Shown: one piece after another, positions 41,065-50,042 of the stretch | Layout of the letters: every line of letters starts with the position of its first letter | Numbering within the stretch: the first letter of the stretch is position 1 | From: Candidatus Peregrinibacteria bacterium CG10_big_fil_rev_8_21_14_0_10_55_24 | Lineage (GTDB): Bacteria > Patescibacteriota > Gracilibacteria > Peribacterales > Peribacteraceae | DNA length: 64,000 bases | Direction of reading: 5' to 3' | NCBI GenBank assembly: GCA_002772745.1 | Contig: PFDV01000005.1 | Coordinates: forward strand, 31,609 to 95,608 | Position numbers and translations under genes: made by a program | Notes under the pieces: generated by a model | Told to the model about the DNA's origin: nothing | The model's input: the letters and a program-made list of their open reading frames with translations, nothing else | Databases searched by the model: none

Positions 41065-42471
41065 CTAGCGATTGACCGGGGAGTTCTCTGAGGATGCCGC
41101 ACGCACGGAGAGTGTCGTCGTTTGTGCAGAGCTTTCCATAGACCACATCAGCGTTCTCGATAGCTGGGGCAACAGGGGGGCGAAGCCCTCGACATTGAGA
41201 AATGGCGCATACTTTTGGGTGATGGGTGCCCAGAGCTCGGTGTCGATCCAGCCATCTGCGAAACGTGTTCCGGGAATGAGCCCGGAGAGGACGGGAGAAA
41301 CTACAGTGTCCTTTGGCTGTAGCGCATCCGTCACGGCCCTGATGTCGTTGCCCATGACGAACGTGCCGCCCCGTTGTGCCGTTACAAATTGGATGCCGTC
41401 TCCTCTCGTGGTGAGCAGAATCTTCCACTGCTCCGTTTTCTGAAGCAGGAGTTCTTCGGTTTGCATTTCCCCCATGCGGATGTCCTTGGATGTAAAGCGA
41501 TGATCGAGCGTACGCGTTACGACATGCGTAGCAGGGTGTGCGGAACGAAATGCCGCATGGAGGTTTGTGAGAGTTTCCTCCACGTTCTGCCTGTTGTTCC
41601 CGACGCTCTCCATGGTGAAGAATGCTCCGGAAGCCGTGGTACCTATGTTCAGTGTTGTGGGTCCGGAGAGGAGGGGGAGAATGCCGTAACGCAGTTGGAT
41701 TTCCTTTCCGAATGTTTTCTCCAGAAGACCATTGATAGCGCCAAAGAGCGCACTGCGCGTTTCTTCGCTGGCATGCGTTTCTATGTGTGAGTACAGCGTC
41801 TGTACATCTGCAATGCGTAGGAGCAGAGCGCTCCCTGTACTCGCTGTGTGCACGGTTGCGGGCAGCGAGTGTGTTGCTGGCCGTTGTTCTCCAAACCAAG
41901 ATATCTGCACGTCATCTCCTCTCCGTAGAACAGAGACGTACGTTTGCTGTGGCGGATGAAGGAGCGCGAAGAGTTCTTCCATGATGGTCTGTGATGCAGG
42001 AAGCACGTCTGTTTTTAGGAATATCCAAGGCGTGTTTCTCTGTTGCAGTCGTGCGAGTGCTCGATATGCATTGAGCGCGCTTACGGTGTTCTGTGTTTGG
42101 AAGAAATGAGCGTTCTCTGGTTGGGACAGCACGACGGCGTATCGTCCCATCGTGAGTGCATCTGCATTTCGCCGTGTTGTGGAGAGAGAGGAAAAAATCG
42201 CCGTGCTTCCATCATGGAAGAGTGCAACGGCATCGCAGTCTTTCGGTACGTCAGCGAGTGCGGGGAAGAGCGGTTCGAGCAGGCGCACATCCTCCTCCAT
42301 TGGTGCTGTGAGCAGGGCTGCAGTCTGTTGCGCTGGCAGAAAATCTGCCGGCGTGTTCCCCATGGCGGTCAGCTGGGCGGTCATGATGGCGATGAGAACG
42401 AACACCACCGCCCCGGCCACTACGGCGAGCGTGATCGTACCTACGGTGCGCAGGACAGAAGGCAGCTGCAT
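41065..42471 (-). CDS. membrane-anchored extracytoplasmic protein of unknown function
   Basis: 468 aa. One N-terminal TM (TITLAVVAGAVVFVLIAIM), rest probably outside. Layout with an MEEDVRLLEPLFPALADVPKD start, repeated beta-alpha blocks and YGILPLLSGPTTLNIG resembles DUF3352-type surface proteins, but I do not claim that family. Upstream of secF. TAGAGT 10 nt before the ATG with TTTGCA 17 bp further up, plus AGAGGGAG near the start. Confidence 0.68.
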   Translation of the reverse strand: MQLPSVLRTVGTITLAVVAGAVVFVLIAIMTAQLTAMGNTPADFLPAQQTAALLTAPMEEDVRLLEPLFPALADVPKDCDAVALFHDGSTAIFSSLSTTRRNADALTMGRYAVVLSQPENAHFFQTQNTVSALNAYRALARLQQRNTPWIFLKTDVLPASQTIMEELFALLHPPQQTYVSVLRRGDDVQISWFGEQRPATHSLPATVHTASTGSALLLRIADVQTLYSHIETHASEETRSALFGAINGLLEKTFGKEIQLRYGILPLLSGPTTLNIGTTASGAFFTMESVGNNRQNVEETLTNLHAAFRSAHPATHVVTRTLDHRFTSKDIRMGEMQTEELLLQKTEQWKILLTTRGDGIQFVTAQRGGTFVMGNDIRAVTDALQPKDTVVSPVLSGLIPGTRFADGWIDTELWAPITQKYAPFLNVEGFAPLLPQLSRTLMWSMESSAQTTTLSVRAASSENSPVNR

Positions 42472-42569
42472 GGCTCCCTCTACTCTAGAGATCCTGACGC
42501 TGCATGCAAAGAAGACTCCTCATGTTGGTATGATCCAGTATCCAGGGACACTGTCTCCATCTCCATACG

Positions 42570-43886
42570 TCATATTTCCTGCATTCCCTGCAGGAGTTCC
42601 CGCGCCTCCATCAGTGCAGGATTGAGTATCAGGGCCTTCTCGAGCGCGGTACGGGCTTCCGTGTTGCGGTCTGTCTGAATACTGGTTTTCCCAAGGAGCA
42701 GGAACGCACGGGCATCCTCCGGCCAGCGCTGGGAGGCTTCTTTTGCTTTGACGTAGGCCTCTTCCGTGTTGCCGATGATGGTGCTTGCCGTGATGAAGCC
42801 CTCAAAGGTTTCTACCGTTGCGCGCTCCTCGCGCGTGAGGGCCTCGTACTGCTCGAGTGCAAGCAGCGTATCGCCTTCCTCCAGCGCTTCCTGAGCGATG
42901 AGCATGCGCACTTCGGATCCTGGTTCGAATCCGTTGACGAGCGCGTACTCAAGGAAGGTGATTGCATTGCGGTGCTGCGCGAGCGCGGCGTATGCGCGTC
43001 CCAAGAAGTACTGAATCTCGGGCTTCTGTGGATCTAAGTTGTACGCCTGTTCCAAGGATTCCAGCGACTCCTGCGCACGTTCCGTAACAAGCTCGCAGTA
43101 CCCCTGTACGATCCATGCATCGCGGTAGTTGGGTTCCGTCGATGTCACTTGGACCAGGAGCGGCAAAGCGAGTTCGCATTCCTGCACCTGTGCAAGGGCG
43201 CGGGAGAGCAAGGTGATGAGGTGGAGGTTCGAGCCTTCCGGGAAGAGCGCAAACTCGTCATACGCCGCTTGCAGTGTATGGGCGTAGGAGCGCAGCACGG
43301 GTTCCCAGCCATTCATCACCTGTGCGAGTTCCTGCTGGGCGATGGTGTGGTCGCCCTGGATGGTGGCGAGGAGTGCCAGACCGTAATGTTTCTGCGGGGA
43401 TTCCTGCGCATTGGTCAGGAGCTCCTGTGCCTTGAGGAGTTCGCCTGATCGCAATTCCAAAACACTCTCCAGAAGCAGCAGGTCTTCCGCGCGTGCTCCG
43501 GCGTCGCGCATCTTGCGGATCGTGGCGCGTACGCCGATGGTATCACGGCGTTGCAGCTGTGCCTGGGCCAGCTTCCTGAATGCGGGGAGGCCTCCGTCTT
43601 CCTTTACCGCCTTCTCGTAGAGTTCCTGCGCCTCTTTCCACTGTCCGCGCAGTGCGAGCAAGTCCCCCTGCCGCAGGGCAACAAGGGCTTCGTCACGTGG
43701 GTCAATGGGTGGCAGGGGCAGGCGTTCCTCGGTTTCCGTACCGCTGGTGGTCACTCCCGGGATTGCCAGCGGTCCCACGAGGATGTTCGTTGATTGCATG
43801 ATCTGCCACCATAGGAATACGACAATTGCCCCGGTGCATGCGAGCGCCAACAGAATCGGGACGACAATGCGAAGAGGAACCTTCAT
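42570..43886 (-). CDS. TPR-repeat membrane protein
   Basis: 438 aa. N-terminal TM (IVVPILLALACTGAIVVFLWW), Pro-rich linker, then about ten TPR-like repeats from residue 60 to the end (ALRGQWKEAQELYEKAVKED, AYNLDPQKPEIQYFLGRAYA, ARTALEKALILNPALMEARE). A protein-interaction scaffold on the outer face. Ends 98 nt from the next gene. Confidence 0.85.
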   Translation of the reverse strand: MKVPLRIVVPILLALACTGAIVVFLWWQIMQSTNILVGPLAIPGVTTSGTETEERLPLPPIDPRDEALVALRQGDLLALRGQWKEAQELYEKAVKEDGGLPAFRKLAQAQLQRRDTIGVRATIRKMRDAGARAEDLLLLESVLELRSGELLKAQELLTNAQESPQKHYGLALLATIQGDHTIAQQELAQVMNGWEPVLRSYAHTLQAAYDEFALFPEGSNLHLITLLSRALAQVQECELALPLLVQVTSTEPNYRDAWIVQGYCELVTERAQESLESLEQAYNLDPQKPEIQYFLGRAYAALAQHRNAITFLEYALVNGFEPGSEVRMLIAQEALEEGDTLLALEQYEALTREERATVETFEGFITASTIIGNTEEAYVKAKEASQRWPEDARAFLLLGKTSIQTDRNTEARTALEKALILNPALMEARELLQGMQEI

Positions 43887-44020
43887 GTGGGGGAGAAGAC
43901 TACCAACGTTCTATGCAGGACGCTAGGAAGGGAAGTTGTCATCCTCAGCCGAAAACCTTGCAATGACGAAAATGCGAATGGCACGCACGGCCTTCGCTTT
44001 GGGAATTTATTTGCTGCAAA

Positions 44021-44638
44021 TCACATATCCTCCTCCACCTGTGGTGTGAGCTCGCCATCCGCATCGCTACTCGAAGATTTGGCGATCGTGGCTCTTGCAG
44101 CGGCTTCGGAAAGCTGTTTGGGGATCACCGCTTCCACGGCACCCCACTTGGCTTCGCTGCCCTTGGGAAGCAGGATCGTCACCTGGTCTCCCACTTCGGC
44201 ACGGTAGAACGTTACGGAAGCAAGGAGCACGCGTAATGCTTTGCCCTCGGCGAGCACCTTGTACTGACCGTCTTCCTGAATCAGAACGCCAACGATTGTG
44301 CGGCGCTCTACGGGAGCGATTTGCTTGTAGATGAACTTCCCCTCATCGGTGATGGTGAGCTTCATGCCATCGCCTTCGACAAGTTTGCTCTTACTGGCGT
44401 AGTTGGCCGGAACGGGATAGGTCTGACTGTTGCCATCCACCATGTTCTGTCCGTCGAAAATTCCCTCAATCACTCTGCCGCTCACGGAGGTGCTCATGCT
44501 GCTTGCCCTGGAGACGATACGCTCGCGGTCCGTATCCACCACACCCGTGAGATCCCGCAGGAGCGCATGGGCTGTTTTCAATGAGGACATCGCCGTATCG
44601 ATGAGTTCCTGGATTTGGAGCAGTTTGTCGTCGGACAT
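44021..44638 (-). CDS. conserved-looking hypothetical protein with beta-barrel-like core
   Basis: 205 aa from ATG 44638. N-terminal helical segment (LLQIQELIDTAMSSLKTAHALLRDL), RVIEGIFDGQNMVDG, a central KLVEGDGMKLTITDEGKFIYKQ beta region, and an acidic tail. No TM. From memory, proteins of this pattern recur in Patescibacteria as hypotheticals; unverified. Follows the sugar kinase gene after 17 nt. Confidence 0.65.
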   Translation of the reverse strand: MSDDKLLQIQELIDTAMSSLKTAHALLRDLTGVVDTDRERIVSRASSMSTSVSGRVIEGIFDGQNMVDGNSQTYPVPANYASKSKLVEGDGMKLTITDEGKFIYKQIAPVERRTIVGVLIQEDGQYKVLAEGKALRVLLASVTFYRAEVGDQVTILLPKGSEAKWGAVEAVIPKQLSEAAARATIAKSSSSDADGELTPQVEEDM

Positions 44639-44655
44639 GGCACGCAAGGGGAGGA

Positions 44656-45660
44656 TCAGAGCGGGCGGGCCGCGACATCAAGATCCACACTCTGGAGTTT
44701 CCTGTGTATCTCGCTGTCTGTGAGCAGCCCCGCCTGGGCGCCGATTGCGCCCACAACACTCGCTGCGTTTATGGTACCTGCCTTGAGCGCTGTTGGCAAG
44801 TCTTTGCCCGTGAGAAGAGCCCATGTCATGCCGGTATCAAAGGCGTCCCCAGCGCCCGTCGTGTCCACAGTTTCTGTGTTGAGAATAGAACAGGAGAAGA
44901 GCTGTTTCCCATCGGATGCGATGGTGCCGTTCTTCCCATCGGTCACGCAGATGTTCTTTGTTCCTATCTCTACTGCGGTACGAATGGCCTGCTCAGGAGA
45001 GTCTGCTTGCAAGAACCGCATTGCCTCCTCCTTATTGAGGAGCAGTAGATCGGTGTGTGCGAGGAGTTTGCGATTGTTCGGTTCCGTAATACCCGCATCA
45101 ATCTGACAGCCGCCGGGGTTCCAGGTGAAGCGAGGATTCCCTTCGGCGGCAAGAATGTCGATGAGATCATCTTGGATGACGCAGCTGCCTTCTTGGATAT
45201 GGTTGAGCACCACCCAATCCACGGCGGACGCAGTCTCTTTACCAAAATTTGCGTCATGAAGGTGCGTGTTCGTTCCCGGTGTGTAGAGAATCACGCGCTC
45301 ACCGCCGCCAGAAGAGAGAATGATGGAAAAGCTGGAGACTTCGTTCTCCACTACGGTTGCGCACTCCACGTCCACTCCTTCGCTCTTCAAATTCTCCAGG
45401 AGTTTCTCTCCCCATTGGTCACTTCCGATTACGCCGCAGAATCCTGCTGAGCAGCCCAGGCGCGCGAGACCGACAGCCGTATTGGATGCACCCCCTCCGC
45501 ACGTTTCGATGACTTCCTTCACTTGCACTTTCTCTCCCAGGGGCAGTGCGAGCGATCGCACTTCCTTACACTCATGCACCAGTTGCTTGTCCGTACGTAC
45601 GAACAGGTCGTAGGTCGCTCCGCCGATGGACATGGTGCGGGGACGGCGAGAGGATTCCAT
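44656..45660 (-). CDS. PfkB-family carbohydrate/nucleoside kinase
   Basis: 334 aa. Ribokinase fold: GGGASNTAVGLARLGC near the N-terminus, FCGVIGSDQWG, TWNPGG, LLLLNKEEA and the catalytic anion-hole motif DTTGAGDAFDTG. Phosphorylates a sugar, adenosine-like nucleoside or related substrate; not resolved further. Four nt after the large surface protein gene. Confidence 0.9.
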   Translation of the reverse strand: MESSRRPRTMSIGGATYDLFVRTDKQLVHECKEVRSLALPLGEKVQVKEVIETCGGGASNTAVGLARLGCSAGFCGVIGSDQWGEKLLENLKSEGVDVECATVVENEVSSFSIILSSGGGERVILYTPGTNTHLHDANFGKETASAVDWVVLNHIQEGSCVIQDDLIDILAAEGNPRFTWNPGGCQIDAGITEPNNRKLLAHTDLLLLNKEEAMRFLQADSPEQAIRTAVEIGTKNICVTDGKNGTIASDGKQLFSCSILNTETVDTTGAGDAFDTGMTWALLTGKDLPTALKAGTINAASVVGAIGAQAGLLTDSEIHRKLQSVDLDVAARPL

Positions 45661-45664
45661 GGGA

Positions 45665-48133
45665 TTACGCGCGGTAGCGGGACTGCATTTCCTCCAGGAA
45701 CTGCAGCGTGAGCTTCATTGTACGACGCCGATGCCAGCGGGCGAAGAGGAAGAGTGCTGCGGCACCCAGGGCAGTCCACCAGACAGAGAGGGGAATACCT
45801 TCTTGGGAGAGGCCGGGTGCGCCGCCATGGAGATTACCGCCGATCGGGGGGAATGCGGATGCAGGTGTACCGATGGAACTTGGTGCCGGTGTGGAACTCG
45901 ACGGGTGGAAACCTCCTGCCCCCTGGGGTGTCCCCGATCCCTTTGCCGCTTGATCCGTGAGGACGTTGCCGGTGGTTGCCACCGGTGTCAGGCGCAGGGA
46001 GTACGTAATCCCGTTGATAAGATCGCGCAGTGTGTAGGCTTGCAGGTCACCGCTCAATGTCCGTTTTTCGGTGTAGAGATCCGATTCCACTCCGTATTCC
46101 AATAGATACGAAGAGAGTGGGGTGCCCGAGGCAAGTACTCCCCATTCAATGAGTAATGCTCCATCTTGTTCCGTGATGGTGAGTGCCAGACCCAGTGCAC
46201 TGGCCTGGACCGGATCGCTCTTCTCACCACTCTCGCGGTCTCCCTGCAGGGCGGTGACGGCAAAGGTATATATCTTCCCCGATTCCAATCCGGCGACGGT
46301 TGCAATAGCCGTTGCACGGTCGGTATCCAATGTGTAGAGGTAATTTTCTGACGTTTCACCGACGTAGATGCGATATGCATCCACACGCTCGCTCGTCACG
46401 GGGTCCCAACGTAGCGATACTGCGCTGGCCCGTGATTCTGCAGTGACATTTTCCACCTTCGGAAGGCTGCGTTTGGTTACGACGATGTTGTTACGTACCT
46501 CTGTGGTATTGCCTGCTGCATCCGTAGCCCGAATAATGGGCTGGTGCGTTCCTGCTGCGGGGGCCGCCATGTCCAGTGCGTATGTGCCAGGGGTTCCTTC
46601 GGTGAGTATCAATTCCTCATTCTCGATGGTGAGCGTGACCGAGGCAAGTTGTGGTTCGGTCTCCACGGTCACATGCACGGTGTCTTCTTCCTGCGGATTG
46701 AGAGGATCGAACGTAATCATCCCCACCTCGGGATCCTGGGTATCGAGAGTAATGTGGATGTCACCGGAGTCGAAGAGCGGGTTCTCTGCGCCGCGCACGC
46801 GCAGAGTATGTTCCGTTCGCTCGGAATCGAGCTCAACGGGGATGGCGAATTCTCCTTCCTGGTTCGTATCGCCGTATTCGTCCTCCTTTCCGCCAGTGAC
46901 GACGAGGTTGATGAACGGTGGTCCTTCTCCTTCCACTATGAGCTCCGGTGAACCCACGGTGGATTTCTCCTCCAGCGAGGTGACGCTGATCGTGTGTGTG
47001 GTGGTCGTGCCGTCGCCAACTACTTCTATCATGACTTGCGCGTTGATGTTCGGGTCTGTGCCATCCTCAACGTAGAGGATGTGCTGACCGGGGGTGCGGA
47101 ACCTGAGTCCCAGTGTCAGGACTTTCTCCCCAAGGTTCTGCGGATAGAACTGTATCTCTCCACTCAGTGGCAGAATTGCCATGGGATCGGTGGAGGAGAG
47201 CAATACCGTTCCTGCGTAGCTCTCGACGCGCTTGCCGTACTGGTCGATGGCCGTAATGCGCAGTGTTGCATCCTCATTGACCAGGAGTTGCTCCTTTACT
47301 TCTATCACAAAGGAGTCCGTAACGTCGTAGTTCACGGCCTGACCGTAGAAGTTTCCCGGAAGCACGCTTCCCACCATGCGGCTGCCGCGGTAGAGCGTTG
47401 TTCCCTGTGTGCGCGAAACAGTGGTCGGTGCGTACGGAGTTGCCACTGCCGTGCGCGTCGGCATGGGCATGGTGGTGTAGGTGTCGTAGTACCCGCCTCT
47501 GCCCGTACTCGCGTTCAGTTGGAGTTCGGACGGGAGCAGTGTTCCGCTCAGGAGGTCCATGGCTCGCAGTGCGATGGTTCCCTCTTGCCATGTGGAGACC
47601 AGGAAGTCCTGCTGACCATCTCCATCTGTTTCGCTATTGAGCGGCGTCGCAGTGTCTGCGGTTCTGCTCGGGATGAGTTCCACAGGACGACCGGAAAGTG
47701 CGTTCCCTAAGCGATCGCGCAGGATAACGCTCACGGTCACCGCGTCCTCACCGTCGGGTTCCACTGTGGCGCGCTCCGCTTGCAGGGAGCTTGCCGTGGG
47801 ATCCAGTGCTTCGGGTAGCACGCGGAATGTGGTTGTCGCACTCGTCTGTGCCTCGGTCAGTTCCGCTGCATACGTTCCCGCGATTTCCGTCTCCTCCCCC
47901 GACAGTGTTGCAGTGCCGACACCACTTTGGTTGGCAGTGATCGGCACAGCGACCTGCGCACCGAAGGGAGGCTCCACCATCACGGTTGCACGTGCTGAGG
48001 GTGCGAGCCCCTCGACGCGGATTTCCGTGCGCATCCCTGCGATGGTATCGGGGATGCTCAAGAGCACCGCGGCGTGTGTAGAGAGCGGGAGCAGCAGGGC
48101 CGCTGCAGCTGTGAGGGGAATGTGTAATTTCAT
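45665..48133 (-). CDS. large surface protein with Ig-like and FN3 domains
   Basis: 822 aa from ATG 48133. Signal peptide MKLHIPLTAAAALLLPLSTHA, several Ig/filamin-like beta domains (SVILRDRLGNALSGRPVEL, ITAIDQYGKRVESYAGTVLLS), an Ig-like region about 470-560, two FN3-like domains (VSLRWDPVTSERVDAYRIYV, IYTFAVTAL), a Ser/Pro-rich stretch and a C-terminal TM plus RWHRRR anchor. Adhesion or stalk function inferred. Promoter TTGAGT-17-TACCAT (plus 48144-48172), 10 nt from ATG. Confidence 0.85.
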   Translation of the reverse strand: MKLHIPLTAAAALLLPLSTHAAVLLSIPDTIAGMRTEIRVEGLAPSARATVMVEPPFGAQVAVPITANQSGVGTATLSGEETEIAGTYAAELTEAQTSATTTFRVLPEALDPTASSLQAERATVEPDGEDAVTVSVILRDRLGNALSGRPVELIPSRTADTATPLNSETDGDGQQDFLVSTWQEGTIALRAMDLLSGTLLPSELQLNASTGRGGYYDTYTTMPMPTRTAVATPYAPTTVSRTQGTTLYRGSRMVGSVLPGNFYGQAVNYDVTDSFVIEVKEQLLVNEDATLRITAIDQYGKRVESYAGTVLLSSTDPMAILPLSGEIQFYPQNLGEKVLTLGLRFRTPGQHILYVEDGTDPNINAQVMIEVVGDGTTTTHTISVTSLEEKSTVGSPELIVEGEGPPFINLVVTGGKEDEYGDTNQEGEFAIPVELDSERTEHTLRVRGAENPLFDSGDIHITLDTQDPEVGMITFDPLNPQEEDTVHVTVETEPQLASVTLTIENEELILTEGTPGTYALDMAAPAAGTHQPIIRATDAAGNTTEVRNNIVVTKRSLPKVENVTAESRASAVSLRWDPVTSERVDAYRIYVGETSENYLYTLDTDRATAIATVAGLESGKIYTFAVTALQGDRESGEKSDPVQASALGLALTITEQDGALLIEWGVLASGTPLSSYLLEYGVESDLYTEKRTLSGDLQAYTLRDLINGITYSLRLTPVATTGNVLTDQAAKGSGTPQGAGGFHPSSSTPAPSSIGTPASAFPPIGGNLHGGAPGLSQEGIPLSVWWTALGAAALFLFARWHRRRTMKLTLQFLEEMQSRYRA

Positions 48134-48143
48134 GAATCCTCTT

Positions 48144-48172
48144 ATGGTAGCAGAAAAGCCCGGTCCACTCAA
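48144..48172 (-). promoter_or_regulatory. promoter of the large surface protein gene
   Basis: Minus strand TTGAGT (plus 48167-48172), 17-bp spacer, TACCAT (plus 48144-48149). AAGAGGATTC separates it from the ATG. A palindrome CGCTATA-TC-TATAGCG (48174-48189) lies just upstream. Confidence 0.65.
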
Positions 48173-48286
48173 CGCTATATCTATAGCGGTATACTATAAT
48201 CAAAATTTGTCAGTACCTGCTCTCTGATCTGAGCGGTGCGCCCGGGTTTCATTCAATTCCATTCCTAGCGTATGATGGAGCGCACT

Positions 48287-48856
48287 ATGACAGCACGCTC
48301 ACCACTTTTCGTTTTCCTCCTCGGTCTTTTCTTGGTCTCCTGTGGTGGTTCTACGTCGGAGGTTGCCTGTGTCGAAGACTATTGGGATGGAACAGTGGGG
48401 GTCTGTCTTCCGGAGGGGTGGTCCGCGGTCGATGCCGAAACACTGCGTCTACGCGGTGTCCCTACAGAGACCATTGCGGCGTTCCGCGCTGGCGAGCCGG
48501 TCTCCGGTCAATTCCCCACGGTCACGGTGACTGCGGAACCTCTTTCGCAGGTGATAACTCCTGCCGATTACAGTGACGCAAGCATCCGTTCCGTGACGGG
48601 TCTTCCCGGGTATACGCTCATTGATGAGAAAGATATGAAGGTTGACGACAATGATGTGAGACTCCATGTTTTCTCCTCGCAGCCGGTGGAAGGCGAGCCT
48701 GCCCGTCGCTTCTACCAAGTGAGCACGGTGCAAGGGGAGTATGGGTATACGGCGACGGCCGCCGTTCCGACATTCGTCAGTGATGACATTGTTGCCCAGA
48801 TTCTCGCGGTGCTCGAAGGTGTCACCTTCGTCGGTGAGCCGATTGAAGAGGAGTAG
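48287..48856 (+). CDS. lipoprotein of unknown function
   Basis: 189 aa from ATG 48287. Signal peptide with lipobox LVSC; Cys then GGSTSEVACVEDYWDGTVGVCLPEGW, a globular domain with YQVSTVQGEYGYTATAAV and an acidic end. No family recognised. The ORF-track ATG at 48272 is inside the -10 box TATGAT (48271-48276), which lies 10 nt before 48287. Confidence 0.78.
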   Translation: MTARSPLFVFLLGLFLVSCGGSTSEVACVEDYWDGTVGVCLPEGWSAVDAETLRLRGVPTETIAAFRAGEPVSGQFPTVTVTAEPLSQVITPADYSDASIRSVTGLPGYTLIDEKDMKVDDNDVRLHVFSSQPVEGEPARRFYQVSTVQGEYGYTATAAVPTFVSDDIVAQILAVLEGVTFVGEPIEEE

Positions 48857-48941
48857 CCTCTTCCTTTGCGTCGAGCGCAATCTTCTCTATCCTTTGCGTT
48901 GCCTATCGCAGATGGATCATTCTCGTTACCGTTCTCCTGTT

Positions 48942-49016
48942 GGTGCCGTAGCCAAGTAGTAAGGCAGGGGTCTGCAAAACCCCCATACGTGGGTGCAATT
49001 CCCACCGGCACCTCCA
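48942..49016 (+). tRNA. tRNA-Cys (GCA)
   Basis: Full cloverleaf: acceptor GGTGCCG/CGGCACC, D-arm GCC...GGC, anticodon stem GGGGT/ACCCC with loop CTGCAAA, T-arm GTGGG TGCAATT CCCAC and encoded CCA. It ends directly at the start of an inverted-repeat element. Confidence 0.95.
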
Positions 49017-49104
49017 CGTAAAATCGCTCGCAGCGAAGCGAGAAGCGATTTCACGTGGGACGTGGCGGCGCAGCCGCTTTACGTTCCTGCGAGCGATCAC
49101 GTGG
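49014..49104. repeat. multi-arm inverted-repeat element abutting tRNA-Cys
   Basis: Contains AAATCGCT/AGCGATTT, CTCGC/GCGAG, TCGCTCGCAG paired with CTGCGAGCGA about 60 nt away, and CACGTG at several places (49055 and 49099 regions), plus GGCGGC/GCCGC. The pairings cross each other, so alternative structures are mutually exclusive. No coding sequence. Confidence 0.65.
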
Positions 49105-49214
49105 CACTGCCACATATCTTGTATCGGAAGGGGGGCCAGTACAGTTCTCTCATTGCCGCAAATCTGCTGTTCTGGTACAATAGATACGTACTACACACAT
49201 TCCACTCCCTCATC

Positions 49215-49814
49215 ATGGAACAGAAGAAACTCGCACTCGGAGTAGTTCTGGGTCTTGCTGCCGGGGTCATCACGACGCTCGCCGTAGAGGACACGATTCT
49301 GCAGGCGCAGGTCTTTGGCGAACCTGTCGTCGTTGCGTACCGCGGCATGGATATCCGGTTTGATCGCCAGTACTACAAACGCCGCGCGGTCAATGAGCGC
49401 GATCAAGAGACCGAGCCGCGCGCGCAGGATCAGATTTCTGTTCCTTCTTCTGTGAAGGCCGTTCCGGCATCGCCGCGGCAGACTTCGACGGAGGGTTCCG
49501 CCGACTGTTCGCTGAGCGTTCCCATTGTTGCGGAGATTGAGCGCCAGGTGTTCCTGCGGATCCCCACCGGTCGTGATTACCTGCAGCTGAGAGCGGGCAT
49601 TGCGCGATACTTTGAGACCATTGCCTATGGGGATTGTGCGCGTCCCGTGGACGTTGAAGGGGCGCAGGCGCCGGAGCACTCCAGCGCAGCCAGCCCAGTT
49701 GCGCGCGTGAATAATCACTGCGATGAGTACGCCAAGGATACGCAGCGCTACACGCGGTGCATCGTCAACGAGCGCGAGGGCCAACGCTATATCGGCACGC
49801 CGGTGCAGCGGTAA
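49215..49814 (+). CDS. secreted or membrane-anchored hypothetical protein
   Basis: 199 aa from ATG 49215. N-terminal hydrophobic segment LALGVVLGLAAGVITTLAV (signal anchor), then basic and Gln/Arg-rich stretches (YYKRRAVNERDQETEPRAQD), four Cys in the second half (ADCSLSV, YGDCARP, NHCDEY, YTRCIV). No family recognised. TACAAT at 49176-49181 gives a leader of about 25-30 nt. Lies between two multi-arm inverted-repeat elements. Confidence 0.65.
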   Translation: MEQKKLALGVVLGLAAGVITTLAVEDTILQAQVFGEPVVVAYRGMDIRFDRQYYKRRAVNERDQETEPRAQDQISVPSSVKAVPASPRQTSTEGSADCSLSVPIVAEIERQVFLRIPTGRDYLQLRAGIARYFETIAYGDCARPVDVEGAQAPEHSSAASPVARVNNHCDEYAKDTQRYTRCIVNEREGQRYIGTPVQR

Positions 49815-49835
49815 GAGACCACTCCATACTCGATA

Positions 49836-49924
49836 TGTCACCCTGAGGAGGGCCGGCGTGTCCGTGCTTCGAGACGTCGCATGCTCCTCCTCAGCATGAC
49901 ACGCCGGCCCGTCTCGAAGGGTGA
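49836..49924. repeat. shuffled inverted-repeat element
   Basis: Four perfect pairs in the order A-B-C-D-B'-C'-D'-A': A TCACCCT/AGGGTGA, B CTGAGGAGG/CCTCCTCAG, C GGCCGGCGTGTC/GACACGCCGGCC, D CTTCGAGACG/CGTCTCGAAG. B, C and D pair with partners placed in the same order, so the helices cross and cannot all form as simple hairpins. No coding sequence. Confidence 0.75.
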
Positions 49925-49997
49925 TATTCCGTGTACGCGCGCATACCAAAAGACCGGGAGTTTTGAATGCACGAGGCACTCAATTCCCGATCTTCGG

Positions 49998-50022
49998 TGG
50001 TCTGACCCACGAGGTCAGACCA
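49998..50022. repeat. perfect inverted repeat downstream of the 166-aa membrane protein gene
   Basis: TGGTCTGACC / GGTCAGACCA, 10-bp arms, 5-nt spacer. No T-run on either side, so termination is possible but not clear. Confidence 0.7.
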
Positions 50023-50042
50023 TTAGGAACACTGCTTTGTTG

